A stretch of DNA of 64,000 nucleotides, taken from NCBI RefSeq assembly GCF_014654205.1, contig NZ_BNAW01000006.1, forward strand, positions 62,001-126,000, in the 5' to 3' direction. Of the stretch, positions 36,557 to 45,201 are shown one piece after another. Made by a program: the position numbers and the translations under genes. The notes beneath the pieces were generated by a model. The model was not told where the DNA came from and ran no database searches. It worked only from the letters and a program-made list of their open reading frames with translations. This DNA is from Amycolatopsis bullii. Its GTDB lineage: Bacteria; Actinomycetota; Actinomycetes; Mycobacteriales; Pseudonocardiaceae. The number at the start of each line of letters is the position of its first letter. Position 1 is the stretch's first letter.

Positions 36557-37741
36557 GTGACCAGTGCGACGGTGTACGACTTGGCGACCAAGGACCTCGA
36601 TCCACCCTTGGCCGTGGTCGACCTGGCGGCGTTCGACGCGAACGCCGCCGACCTCCGCCGCCGCGCGGGCGGCAAGCCGATCCGCGTCGTGAGCAAGTCC
36701 GTCCGCTGCCGCGCGCTGCTGGAGCGCGCGCTGACGATGCCCGGCTTCGAAGGCCTGATGTGCTACTCGCTGGCGGAAGCGGTCTGGCACGTCGAGCAGG
36801 GCACGACCGATGACATCGTCGTCGCCTACCCGACGGCGGACCACGAGGCCCTCCGCCGCCTGGCCACATCCGACAAAGCCCGCGCGGCGATCGCGATCAT
36901 GGTGGATTCGCCCGCGCACCTCGACCTGGTGGACGCCGCCCTCGGCCACGGCCACCCGGAAATCCGGGTGTGCCTGGAGCTGGACGCCTCCTGGCGTCCC
37001 CTGCCGGGCATCCACGTCGGCACCCGTCGTTCGCCGGTCTTCACCCCGAAGCAGGCCTCGACATTCGCCCGCCAGATCGTCGACCGCCCGGGCTTCCGCC
37101 TGGTGGGCGTAATGGCCTACGAAGGCCAGATAGCGGGCCTCGGCGACGCGGCGGGCCCCGGCTTGAACCGGGTACTGGTGGGCTGGATGCAACGCCGATC
37201 GGCGGCCGAGCTGGCCCGCCGCCGCGGCGAAGCGGTCCGGGCGGTCCAGGCGGTGACCCCGCTGGAGTTCGTCAACGGAGGCGGAACGGGCAGCCTGGAG
37301 TCGACGGGCGCGGACGCGGTGGTGACGGAAATAGCTGCGGGCTCCGGCCTGATCGGCCCGACGCTGTTCGACGGCTACACCCGGTTCAAGCCCCGCCCGG
37401 CGGCGTTGTTCGCCCTCCCGGTGGTCCGCCGCCCGACCCGCAACATCGCCACCCTCTTCTCGGGCGGCTACATCGCCTCGGGCCCGACCGGGCCATCCCG
37501 CCAGCCGAAGCCGTACTTGCCGAGGGGGCTGAAGTTCCTCGGTTTCGAGGGGGCGGGAGAGGTCCAGACCCCGGTGACGGGCCGCGCGGCCCGGACATTG
37601 AAACTGGGCGACCGGGTGTGGTTGCGCCACGCCAAGGCGGGCGAGCTGGCGGAGCGCTTCACCCACTACCACCTGGTCATGGGGGACCGGGTGGAGCGAA
37701 CAGTGCCGACGTACCGGGGTGAGCACCAGAACTTCGGCTGA
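36557..37741 (+). CDS. PLP-dependent amino acid deaminase/aldolase (alanine racemase-fold)
   Basis: A 394-residue fold-type III PLP enzyme of the D-threonine aldolase/D-serine deaminase group. PLP Lys47 lies in RVVSKSVRC, and the barrel has LMCYSLAEA, LVGVMAYEGQIAG and FVNGGGTGS (phosphate-binding). The C-terminal beta domain contains WLRHAKAGE and a THYHLV segment that may hold the metal. Frequently found next to lactone oxidases in actinobacteria, as here. Start GTG 36557; its exact reaction is not known. Confidence 0.82.
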   Translation: MTSATVYDLATKDLDPPLAVVDLAAFDANAADLRRRAGGKPIRVVSKSVRCRALLERALTMPGFEGLMCYSLAEAVWHVEQGTTDDIVVAYPTADHEALRRLATSDKARAAIAIMVDSPAHLDLVDAALGHGHPEIRVCLELDASWRPLPGIHVGTRRSPVFTPKQASTFARQIVDRPGFRLVGVMAYEGQIAGLGDAAGPGLNRVLVGWMQRRSAAELARRRGEAVRAVQAVTPLEFVNGGGTGSLESTGADAVVTEIAAGSGLIGPTLFDGYTRFKPRPAALFALPVVRRPTRNIATLFSGGYIASGPTGPSRQPKPYLPRGLKFLGFEGAGEVQTPVTGRAARTLKLGDRVWLRHAKAGELAERFTHYHLVMGDRVERTVPTYRGEHQNFG

Positions 37742-37893
37742 GCCCCTGTGGGGCCCTCGGGCCGCCCAGAAACTCCCCCACCCTCCCGGGGGCGTGCCCA
37801 AGTCCAGTCTATCGGCCCCCACCGACAACCCACCCCAAACCACGCCAGTTGTCCACAGTTGTGCATACCTGTGGACAACTTCTGTGGACAGCC
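37742..37893. promoter_or_regulatory. DnaA-box-like cluster in convergent gap
   Basis: Two perfect TTGTCCACA boxes, one on each strand (37849-37857 and, as TGTGGACAA, 37870-37878), one TGTGGACAG (37883-37891) and a degenerate TTGTGCATA (37859-37867) occupy 43 bases. The first two form a 10-bp inverted repeat. A GCCCC/GGGGC hairpin at 37742-37754 may end the upstream gene. dnaA and dnaN are absent, so this is not the canonical origin. Confidence 0.55.
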
Positions 37894-38541
37894 CTAAGAC
37901 CGCTCCCCGAACCGGGCCGCCAAGTACCCCTTCACCACGTACTTCGCCTCAGCCACGATCTTCTCGTCCCCGCTCGGCTCCCGCCGGAACGCCAGCTTCA
38001 TCAGCGCGTCGGCCACCTCGTTCGCGATCGTGATCGCGAACCGCAGGTCCTCCACCGGCCGATCGACCTGCTTGGCCACCAGGTCCGTCAGCGAATCCAC
38101 GATCACCGCGTTGTTGTCGCGCGTCTCGTCGAGCAGCTGGCGGTCGATGATGTCGCCGAAGTGGACCTTCGAAAATCCCGGGACCGTCCGGTGCATCTCC
38201 AGGTAGATGTCGAGGATCGAGTCCACGACGTCCCACCAGTGCTCCGGCCCGAGCTGCTTCAGGCGCTCGTTGACCGCGCCCACGAAACGCTCCAGGTTGC
38301 GAGCGGTCAACGCCTGGACCACCGCGCGCTTGTCCGGGAAGAACTGGTACAGCGAGCCGACGGCGACCCCCGCCCGTTTGGCGATCAACGTCGTCGTCAG
38401 CGCGTCGTAACCGAGTTCGTCGATCAACGCCGCGCTCGCGTCGAGCATCTGCTCGACCCGCTTCGCGCTTCGTTGCTGGACCGGTTGACGGCGTAAGGGG
38501 GTGGCTTCTGCCGGCACCTTCGCGGCCTGGATGTCGGACAC
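37894..38541 (-). CDS. TetR-family transcriptional regulator
   Basis: A 215-residue repressor with an N-terminal helix-turn-helix (about 22-70: LIAKRAGVAVGSLYQFFPDKR) and a helical ligand domain. GTG at 38541 follows GGAGG. It is divergent from the beta-glucosidase gene across a 130-base gap containing palindromes, so it may regulate it, although TetR control of glucosidases is less usual than LacI. Confidence 0.9.
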   Translation of the reverse strand: MSDIQAAKVPAEATPLRRQPVQQRSAKRVEQMLDASAALIDELGYDALTTTLIAKRAGVAVGSLYQFFPDKRAVVQALTARNLERFVGAVNERLKQLGPEHWWDVVDSILDIYLEMHRTVPGFSKVHFGDIIDRQLLDETRDNNAVIVDSLTDLVAKQVDRPVEDLRFAITIANEVADALMKLAFRREPSGDEKIVAEAKYVVKGYLAARFGERS

Positions 38542-38619
38542 GGCGCTCCTCCTCGTCTGATCTGGGACTTTATCGTGCCGACGGGCTTCCCCACGGACGA
38601 GTGAAGACCTAGTATATGA

Positions 38620-38647
38620 GAACTTTTCATGTTCACCCGTACGGGTG
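38620..38647. promoter_or_regulatory. Candidate operators between TetR gene and beta-glucosidase
   Basis: CACCCGTACGGGTG (38634-38647) is a perfect 14-base palindrome and GAAC-N7-GTTC (38620-38634) overlaps its edge. Both lie 25-50 bases before the glucosidase start. Confidence 0.45.
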
Positions 38648-38671
38648 CCCTGACGAAGGGGTCAGCAGCCG

Positions 38672-39988
38672 GTGCAGAACCCGAACTTCCCGCCCGACTT
38701 CCTCTGGGGTGTTTCGACATCGGCGTTCCAGATCGAAGGTGCCACCAGCGAAGGTGGGCGCGGACCGTCCATCTGGGACACGTTCACCGCGACCGAGGGC
38801 AAGATCGCCCGCGGTGAACAAGCCAACGTAGCCGCCGACCACTACCACCGCTACCCCGAAGACATCGCGCTGATGTCGGAACTCGGCGTCGGCGCCTACC
38901 GGATGTCCATCGCCTGGCCCCGCATCCAGCCCGACGGCAAGGGCGCGCCCAACCCCGAAGGTCTCGGCTTCTACGACAAGCTCATCGACGCCGTCTGCGA
39001 AGCCGGCATCGCCCCCGCCGTCACGCTCTACCACTGGGACACCCCCCAAGCCGTCGAAGACGAGGGCGGCTGGCTCTCCCGGACGACCGCTGAGCGCTTC
39101 GCCGAGTACGCCCACATCCTCGGAGAGCGCTTCGCCGATCGGGTGAAACTGTGGATTCCGCTCAACGAGCCGATGGTCATGTCGATCTTCGGCTACGGCA
39201 TCGGCGAGTACGCGCCCGGGCAGGTCCTCCTGCTGGACGCCATCCCGACCGCGCACCACCAGCTCCTCGCGCACGGCCTCGCCGTCCAGGCCCTGCGCGC
39301 GGCGGGCGCCACCGACGTCGGCACGGCGAACAACCACTCGCCCATCTGGGCCGTCGACGACGACGCCCAGGACGCGGCGGAATACCTGGACGCGCTGCTC
39401 AACCGGCTCTACGCCGATCCCGTGCTGCTCGGCACCTACCCCGAACAGCTGCACCGGCACCTGCCCGCCGGGTTCGCCGACGACCTGCCCACCATCGCGC
39501 AGCCGCTCGACTTCTACGGCATCAACTACTACGAGCCGCAGGGTGTCGCGATGCCCGGTCCGGGCAACCCGCTGCCGTTCGAGCTGCGCGACATCGAGGG
39601 CTACCCGATGACGACGAACGACTCGCCGATCGTCCCGCACGCCCTGCGCGAGCTGCTGCTCGACTTCCACCACCGCTACCGCGACAAGCTGCCGCCGATC
39701 CAGATCACCGAAAACGGCTGCAGCTTCGCCGACGAAGTCGCCGAGGACTCCCGCGTCCACGATCCCGAACGCATCGACTTCCTGCACGGTCACCTCGTCG
39801 CGCTGCGCGAGGCGATGGACGCCGGTGTCGACGTCCGGGGTTACTTCTGCTGGTCCCTGCTGGACAATTTCGAGTGGTCCAAGGGTTACGCGCCGCGCTT
39901 CGGCCTGGTGCACGTCGACTACGAGACCCTGCGGCGGACGCCGAAGGACTCGTTCCACTGGTACCGGAAGCTGGTGCGGCATGAGTGA
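38672..39988 (+). CDS. GH1 beta-glucosidase
   Basis: A 438-residue glycoside hydrolase family 1 enzyme, cytoplasmic (no signal). The N-terminal FLWGVSTSAFQIEG, acid/base Glu166 in LNEP, nucleophile Glu347 in ITENG and YFCWSLLDNFEW at the aglycone site are all present. It hydrolyses beta-glucosides or related disaccharides brought in by the MFS carrier that follows. Start GTG 38672 with a weak AAGGGG about ten bases upstream. Confidence 0.94.
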   Translation: MQNPNFPPDFLWGVSTSAFQIEGATSEGGRGPSIWDTFTATEGKIARGEQANVAADHYHRYPEDIALMSELGVGAYRMSIAWPRIQPDGKGAPNPEGLGFYDKLIDAVCEAGIAPAVTLYHWDTPQAVEDEGGWLSRTTAERFAEYAHILGERFADRVKLWIPLNEPMVMSIFGYGIGEYAPGQVLLLDAIPTAHHQLLAHGLAVQALRAAGATDVGTANNHSPIWAVDDDAQDAAEYLDALLNRLYADPVLLGTYPEQLHRHLPAGFADDLPTIAQPLDFYGINYYEPQGVAMPGPGNPLPFELRDIEGYPMTTNDSPIVPHALRELLLDFHHRYRDKLPPIQITENGCSFADEVAEDSRVHDPERIDFLHGHLVALREAMDAGVDVRGYFCWSLLDNFEWSKGYAPRFGLVHVDYETLRRTPKDSFHWYRKLVRHE

Positions 39989-41273
39989 GCTTGCGAACGA
40001 ATCAGGTCGGCGCATGAGTGAAACGACCCAGGTCGTCCCGGAAGCGCTCGCCGAGCCCACCGTGCGGGTGCGGCCCGGCTGGATGAGCCTGCTGTTCTTC
40101 GCGAACATCGCGCTCTGGCTGGGCGTCTACGCCCCGATCCAGGTGCTGCTGCCGAAGCAGGCCGAGCTGCTCGACAGCGTGAACAAGGAAACCGTGCTCG
40201 GGCTGGTGATGGGCTTCGGCGCGGCGGTGGCGCTGGTGGCCAACCCGGCGATCGGGCTGCTGTCCGACCGGACCTGCTCGCGGTTCGGCCGGCGGCACCC
40301 GTGGACCGTCGGCGGCGCGCTCGTCGCCGCCGTCGGGCTGGGAGTGCTGGCGTTCGCGCCGACGGTCGCCGTGATGATCGCCGGCTGGTGCCTGGTGCAG
40401 GGCGGCCTCAACGGCATGCTCGCCGCGCTCATGGCCGCCCTGCCCGACCGGGTGCCGGTTCAGCAGCTGGCCGTGGTCGGCGGCCTGGTCGGCATCGCGC
40501 AGATGCTCGGAACGGTCCTGGGCGCGGTCGTGGTGGTCGTCGTGCTCGGCATCGCCGGGCTGCCGTTGGCCTACTCGGTCTGCGCCGGGATCGTGGTGAT
40601 CGGTGCCGCGTGCTTCGTCCTCCGGACACCGGACGCGCGGTTGCCGGCCGAGTTCCGCCCGCCGTGGGTGCTGCGCCAGGTGCTCCGCGACTTCTGGGTT
40701 TCGCCCCGGAAGCAGCCCGACTTCGCGTGGGCCTGGAGCTGCCACTTCATGATCAACCTCGGCAACGCGTTCGGGACGCTCTACCTCTTGTTCTTCCTCC
40801 AGGACGCGGTGCACTACCCGGACCCGGACAACGGCCTGTTGATCATGATGGGCCTGTACGGTGTCGCGCTCGTCGGCGGCGCGGTGCTCGCGGGGCACTT
40901 CTCCGACAAGTCCGGACGGCGTAAGCCGTACGTCCTCGCGGCGTCCGGTGTGATGGCACTTGCCGCTTTGCTGCTCGTCCTGTGGCAGAGCTGGCCGGTG
41001 GCGCTCGCCGCGTCGCCGCTGCTCGGCGTCGGTTTCGGTGCGTACATGGCGGTCGCGCTGGCGATGCTGACGCAGGTGCTCCCCGCGGCGCAGAACCGCG
41101 CCAAGGACTTCGGGATCATCAACATCGCGAACTCGCTGCCGCAGGTGGTGGCTCCGCTGCTGACGCCGCTGCTGCTGGCCCACGTCGGCGGCTATCCGGG
41201 ACTGTTCGCGGCTTCGGCGATCGCGACGCTTTCGGCGGCGGTGCTCGTGCTGCGCGTGAAGGCGGTTCGCTAG
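39981..41273 (+). CDS. MFS transporter, probable glycoside carrier
   Basis: A 430-residue twelve-helix major facilitator. The loop after helix 2 has LLSDRTCSRFGRRHPW, resembling the GPH/sugar branch, and SDKSGRRKPY repeats in the second half. Overlaps the glucosidase stop by eight bases when the ATG at 39981 is used; the ATG at 40014 would shorten it by 11 residues. Context suggests uptake of the glucosidase substrate. Confidence 0.85.
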   Translation: MSELANESGRRMSETTQVVPEALAEPTVRVRPGWMSLLFFANIALWLGVYAPIQVLLPKQAELLDSVNKETVLGLVMGFGAAVALVANPAIGLLSDRTCSRFGRRHPWTVGGALVAAVGLGVLAFAPTVAVMIAGWCLVQGGLNGMLAALMAALPDRVPVQQLAVVGGLVGIAQMLGTVLGAVVVVVVLGIAGLPLAYSVCAGIVVIGAACFVLRTPDARLPAEFRPPWVLRQVLRDFWVSPRKQPDFAWAWSCHFMINLGNAFGTLYLLFFLQDAVHYPDPDNGLLIMMGLYGVALVGGAVLAGHFSDKSGRRKPYVLAASGVMALAALLLVLWQSWPVALAASPLLGVGFGAYMAVALAMLTQVLPAAQNRAKDFGIINIANSLPQVVAPLLTPLLLAHVGGYPGLFAASAIATLSAAVLVLRVKAVR

Positions 41274-41597
41274 ACGTGGAACCGCGGGCCGGTGCCGGTC
41301 GGGGGAGGGGAGTGCAACGGCACCGGCCCGCGGAATTCGAGGGCCGCTCTGAGGCGGGGTGACAGCAGGACCAGACCCATGATCCAACGCTGTCTTCGAT
41401 GATCAATCTAGCGGGGGATTACCGCCTGGGCTAGGCCTAACGCGGATTTTTTTCGATTAATCGCGGTGGGGACCGGGTGGCGGCCGAGGACTGGTTCGCG
41501 CTGCTCGGGGGTGCGGGCGAAACAGTCCTCGGCCCGGGCGAGTGCAGACGGGGCTCCGATGGGGCGATCGGCCGGCCGCGGCTCGCCTGTCAGGGGG
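41274..41597. other. 324-base intergenic region with terminator
   Basis: A 15-bp perfect inverted repeat (41282-41296 with 41319-41333) with a 22-base loop probably ends the glucosidase-MFS transcript. The rest contains an AT-rich stretch (GGATTTTTTTCGATTAATCG region near 41450) but no gene or clear element. Confidence 0.55.
41282..41333 (+). terminator. Long-stem terminator after the MFS gene
   Basis: CCGCGGGCCGGTGCC pairs with GGCACCGGCCCGCGG across 22 bases. It starts nine bases after the stop. Confidence 0.65.
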
Positions 41598-42014
41598 TCA
41601 GGCCGTGACCGCTCGGCGCGGGTTCACCAACGCGTGGCGCCCGGTGGTCTCGGCCGCGGTGGGCGGCGCGGGGTGCGTCGGAACCGGGCTCTTGCGGCGG
41701 CCCTGCAGGCGGCTGTCCGACGAGGACGACTGCTGCGGGGCGAGGCCGCCGGCCACCAGGTGTTCGTGCGCGACCTGCCAGACCGAGCACGGCGCCTTGC
41801 AGCGGTGCCACCGGGTCGAGCAGGTCGGGCAGTCGCCGCGCTCGTCGGGCTCGTGCATCTTCAGCATCGCGCGCCACGCCTCGGTCAACCGGGGCAGTTC
41901 GGAACGCGCGACCGAGACGAGCGACTGGGCGTCGGCGCGGTTCGCCAGGTCGGTCAGCATGTCGAGGCGCTCCCAGACCGCGTTGCGGAGGACCTGCCCG
42001 AGAACCTGATCCAT
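41598..42014 (-). CDS. Small Cys-rich hypothetical protein
   Basis: A 138-residue protein not recognised. The first 55 residues are helical; then CPTCSTRWHRCKAPCSVWQVAHEHL-type spacing (CPTC, later Cys and His) suggests a small zinc site at about 62-85. The C-terminal 45 residues are Ser/Pro/Arg rich and probably disordered. It lies 12 bases downstream of the next gene and likely forms an operon with it, divergent from the XRE-TPR regulator. Confidence 0.7.
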   Translation of the reverse strand: MDQVLGQVLRNAVWERLDMLTDLANRADAQSLVSVARSELPRLTEAWRAMLKMHEPDERGDCPTCSTRWHRCKAPCSVWQVAHEHLVAGGLAPQQSSSSDSRLQGRRKSPVPTHPAPPTAAETTGRHALVNPRRAVTA

Positions 42015-42026
42015 GTCAGCTCACCG

Positions 42027-42413
42027 TTACCTTTCCGCCATCTTGGCGGCTTCGTTGAGCGCGGCGCGCAGCTGCCCGAGCTGGCCGGACGTCAACCGCG
42101 CGGTCTCACCGGGAGGCGAGACCAATACCACCTGGTTGTCTTCGACGAACACCGTGACCGCCCGCTCGCGGCTGATGAGGTCGCCGCACTGCACGCGCCA
42201 CACGAGCTGACCGCCCTCGTAGTGGCGGACGCTCGCGGTGCGGGGGTCCACCGCGGCGGCCGGGGTGACGGGACGGACAGCGGGGGCGGGAGAGACCATC
42301 GCCGGCCGCACGGCGCGGGTGGCCGTGCCGGCATGTCCCCCTGCGAACGAGTCCACGAACTCCACGCCCTTCTCCGCTCTGTCGAAAGTCTCCGAAGATG
42401 CCTTCTGCAACAT
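42027..42413 (-). CDS. Small hypothetical protein linked to XRE-TPR regulator
   Basis: A 128-residue protein of unknown function. A flexible Ala/Pro/Thr-rich N-terminal half is followed by a compact C-terminal domain with VRHYEGGQLVWRVQCG, TVFVEDNQVVLVSPPG and a closing helix, suggesting a small beta-sheet module. Start ATG at 42413 (MLQKASSETF) has AAGGG close upstream; a GTG at 42425 is possible. Possibly part of a WhiJ/AbaA-like regulatory module, which is inference from neighbours. Confidence 0.65.
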   Translation of the reverse strand: MLQKASSETFDRAEKGVEFVDSFAGGHAGTATRAVRPAMVSPAPAVRPVTPAAAVDPRTASVRHYEGGQLVWRVQCGDLISRERAVTVFVEDNQVVLVSPPGETARLTSGQLGQLRAALNEAAKMAER

Positions 42414-42627
42414 CGCCCTTGGCACGACGCCGGGACGACGCTGCGGTTTTCGTAGCTCTCCGTGATCGCTACCGGTGTGCGGCCGGTGACGGAGATCTGA
42501 CAACTACAGTGAGGTGAAACCGAGTGCGATAGAAGGTGGAATCGGCGTCATAGCGGTGACTGGACTCGGTTCCACGGTAAGCGGTCAGCGGACTTCGCCC
42601 GGACCGATCAGGGCACCAGTTCGGCTG

Positions 42628-42657
42628 TTCACACGGTTCCCCAGGTTTGCCTACGCT
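42628..42657 (+). promoter_or_regulatory. Candidate promoter of the XRE-TPR gene
   Basis: TTCACA (42628-42633) and TACGCT (42652-42657) are separated by 18 bases and end 38 bases before the ATG. Confidence 0.35.
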
Positions 42658-42695
42658 GTTTCACAGACGCCCGACCGGACAGTGGAGGGGGCGCG

Positions 42696-44081
42696 ATGGA
42701 CGCCAGTAACGGTGGCAGTGCCGAAGCCCGGCAGAGCCACGCAGTTCCCGCTGACGCGTGGGAACAGCCGGAGATGAGATCGGCTCTCGCGTCGCGCGAG
42801 ATCAGCGCCGTGTACCGGCTCCTGCGCAAGCACGGTGTCTCGCAGCGCCAGATCGCCGCGATGACCGGCCAGTCCCAGTCCGAGGTGTCGGAGATCCTCA
42901 AGGGTCGCCAGGTCATGGCCTACGACGTGCTCACGAGGATCGCCGACGGCCTGGGCGTCCCCCGTGGGTACATGGGCCTCGCCTACGACGAGGCCACGGC
43001 GATACGGGTCGTCGGCTCCGCCGACGGCCAGCAGGCTGAGGAGGACGAGTCCGTGAAGCGACGGAGGTTCCTCGCGCACGCTGCCCAGGTCACGATGGGC
43101 GCGGCGGTGTTCGGTCCGGAATCGGGCACCTGGTCGGCCGGACCGGCCAGGACGCCGGCGCCCGGGCGCATCGGCATGACCGACGTCCGCCAGGTCGAAG
43201 CCGCGACGCGGGCGCTCCGGGCGCTCGACTACCAGTACGGCGGCGGGTTCTGCCGCGACGCCGTCGTGGCCCAGCTGTCCTGGGGGCAGCAGATGCTCGA
43301 AGCGCACGGCACCGAGCTGGTGAAGAACCGGCTGTACGTGGCGCTCGCCGACCTGCACTCCCTCGCCGGCTGGACCTCCTTCGACACCGGCCTGATGGAT
43401 TCCGCCCGCGGTCACTTCGCGAACGCGCTGGACCTGGCCAAGCAGGGCGAAAACCACCCGCTGGTGGCCAACGTGCTCTACCGCATGGGCCGCGTCTACC
43501 TGCACCAGGACGCCCCGAACGACGCGCTGAAGCTGTTCCAGCTGGGCCAGATCGCCGCCCAGGAAAGCGGTTCCGAGCTGGCCGTCTCCGTCCTGTGCGC
43601 GAACGAGGCCTGGGCCTACGCGATGATGGGCAACGAAGAGCAGGCGGTGAAGCTGCTCGGCCGGAGCAAGGACGAGTTCGAGCGCGCCAACCTGGCCGAA
43701 GCCGAGTCGTGGGTCAAGTTCTTCACCGAGACCGACGTCTACGCCATGGTCGGCACCGTCCACACGGTGCTCGCGCAGAAGAACGCCGAGCACACCAAGT
43801 ACGCGATCCCCGCGCTGACCAGGGCCGTCGAGTCCTACGACGACGAAATGGCCCGCTCCAAGACGTTCATGCTGAGCGCGCTCGCCACCAACCACCTGCT
43901 CGACGGCGACCTCGACCACGGCGCCAAGGTCGGCGGCAAGGCCATCGACTGCGCCGAGGGCATCAAGTCCGAGCGCGTCAAGGACCGCATGCGGCCCCTG
44001 CAGGAGGAGGCCGAGCGCCGCCGCAACAACGCCGACGCCCGTGACCTCGCCGACCGCCTCCACGCTTTCTACGCCGCCTGA
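42696..44081 (+). CDS. XRE-family regulator with TPR domain
   Basis: A 461-residue regulator. A Cro/CI helix-turn-helix occupies about 35-95 (GVSQRQIAAMTGQSQSEVSEI and following), then KRRRFLAHAAQVTMGAAVFG, and a C-terminal array of tetratricopeptide-like helices (about 180-440). Such proteins in actinomycetes regulate development or signal peptides. It overlaps the phosphotransferase gene by 41 bases and is divergent from two small genes, forming a four-gene module. Confidence 0.88.
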   Translation: MDASNGGSAEARQSHAVPADAWEQPEMRSALASREISAVYRLLRKHGVSQRQIAAMTGQSQSEVSEILKGRQVMAYDVLTRIADGLGVPRGYMGLAYDEATAIRVVGSADGQQAEEDESVKRRRFLAHAAQVTMGAAVFGPESGTWSAGPARTPAPGRIGMTDVRQVEAATRALRALDYQYGGGFCRDAVVAQLSWGQQMLEAHGTELVKNRLYVALADLHSLAGWTSFDTGLMDSARGHFANALDLAKQGENHPLVANVLYRMGRVYLHQDAPNDALKLFQLGQIAAQESGSELAVSVLCANEAWAYAMMGNEEQAVKLLGRSKDEFERANLAEAESWVKFFTETDVYAMVGTVHTVLAQKNAEHTKYAIPALTRAVESYDDEMARSKTFMLSALATNHLLDGDLDHGAKVGGKAIDCAEGIKSERVKDRMRPLQEEAERRRNNADARDLADRLHAFYAA

Positions 44082-44991
44082 CCCCGGAAGCGCCGGCTCC
44101 ATCTTGGACGGCCGGTTCACCGCCGGGAAGCTGCGGGAAGTGCTGGCTGAGACCTGCGCGCTGCTGGGACTCGACCCGGCGGGCGCGCGGCTGCTGCGGT
44201 TCACCAACAACGCCGTGTACGCGCTGGTCACCGCGCCATTCGTGGTCCGGATCGTCGGGTCGACGCAGCTGCGGCACCGCGTCGGCACGGTGGTGCAGGT
44301 GGCCCGGCACTTCGAACACCACGGCGTCCCGGCGATCCGGCTGCTCGGCGACGTCGAACAGCCCCTGGAAGTCGGCGGGCACCTGGTGACCGTGTGGCAC
44401 CAGGTGCCGAGCATCGGCCGGGCCGCGACGTCGGTCGACCTGGCCCGGCTGCTGCGCCGGGTGCACGCCCTGCCACCGCCGCCCGGCCTCGCCGAGTGGG
44501 CGCCGTTCGCCGCGGTGCGGGCCCGGGTGTCCGACGCCGAAGAGATCAGCGACGCCGACCGGGAGTTCCTGCTCGACCGCTGCGCCGAGCTCGAAGCCGA
44601 GCTGGCCGGGCTGGAGTTTCCGCTGCCCAGAGGTCTGGTCCACGGCGACGCGTACCCCGGCAACGTCATTCCGGGCCCGGACGGCCCGGTGCTCTGCGAC
44701 TTCGATTCCTCGTGCGTCGGGCCGCCGGAATGGGACCTGACGCCGCTGGCCGTCGGCCGCGAGCGGTTCGGTGACCCCCCGGTGCGCTACCGGACGTTCG
44801 CCGCGGAATACGGCTTCGACGTGACGTCGTGGTCCGGTTTCGCCGTCCTCCGGGGCATCCGGGAGCTGAAGCTGACCACCAGCGTGCTGCCGATCCTGCG
44901 CAGCCGGCCGCAGGTCCGGCCCGAGCTCTTCCGCCGTCTGGACGATTTCCGGAACGCGCGGACGGACGCGCGGTGGACGCGTTACCGCTGA
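44041..44991 (+). CDS. Aminoglycoside phosphotransferase-family protein
   Basis: A 316-residue kinase-fold protein. HGDAYPGNV (catalytic Asp and Mg-binding Asn) and LCDFDS (second metal Asp) are conserved. APH-family members phosphorylate antibiotics, sugars or proteins; resistance cannot be inferred from sequence. GTG start at 44041 implies 41-base overlap with the XRE gene; a TTG at 44104 would remove the overlap but lacks a ribosome site. Confidence 0.85.
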   Translation: MTSPTASTLSTPPDPGSAGSILDGRFTAGKLREVLAETCALLGLDPAGARLLRFTNNAVYALVTAPFVVRIVGSTQLRHRVGTVVQVARHFEHHGVPAIRLLGDVEQPLEVGGHLVTVWHQVPSIGRAATSVDLARLLRRVHALPPPPGLAEWAPFAAVRARVSDAEEISDADREFLLDRCAELEAELAGLEFPLPRGLVHGDAYPGNVIPGPDGPVLCDFDSSCVGPPEWDLTPLAVGRERFGDPPVRYRTFAAEYGFDVTSWSGFAVLRGIRELKLTTSVLPILRSRPQVRPELFRRLDDFRNARTDARWTRYR

Positions 44992-45201
44992 CCGCAATCT
45001 GTCACATCTTGTGATCGACGCCACAAGCTGCACGTGCATTCGCCGACTGCAAATGACCGTTCGTCGCATCAGAAAGGGGGTCAGCTCAGGGTAGAAAGTT
45101 CGGCCCGACCAGTCACCCCCAATGGATTACCGGTCAGCCCAATGCGCAAGTTGCAGCTACTCGCCGTCACTTCAACCGGGTTCTACCTGCGGCGACGACG
45201 T

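Noticed and set aside
37849..37891. Chromosomal origin oriC
   Set aside because: Only three or four boxes, no AT-rich unwinding region, and dnaA/dnaN are absent; kept as a DnaA-box cluster only.
44041..44991. Aminoglycoside resistance gene
   Set aside because: The APH fold is broad; no residues specific to known resistance enzymes were identified, so no resistance role is claimed.
45006..45018. TCACA-TCT-TGTGA inverted repeat near 45 kb as a CRP-like operator
   Set aside because: Half-sites are in the opposite order to the CRP site (TGTGA-N6-TCACA) and spacing is wrong; no support for function.
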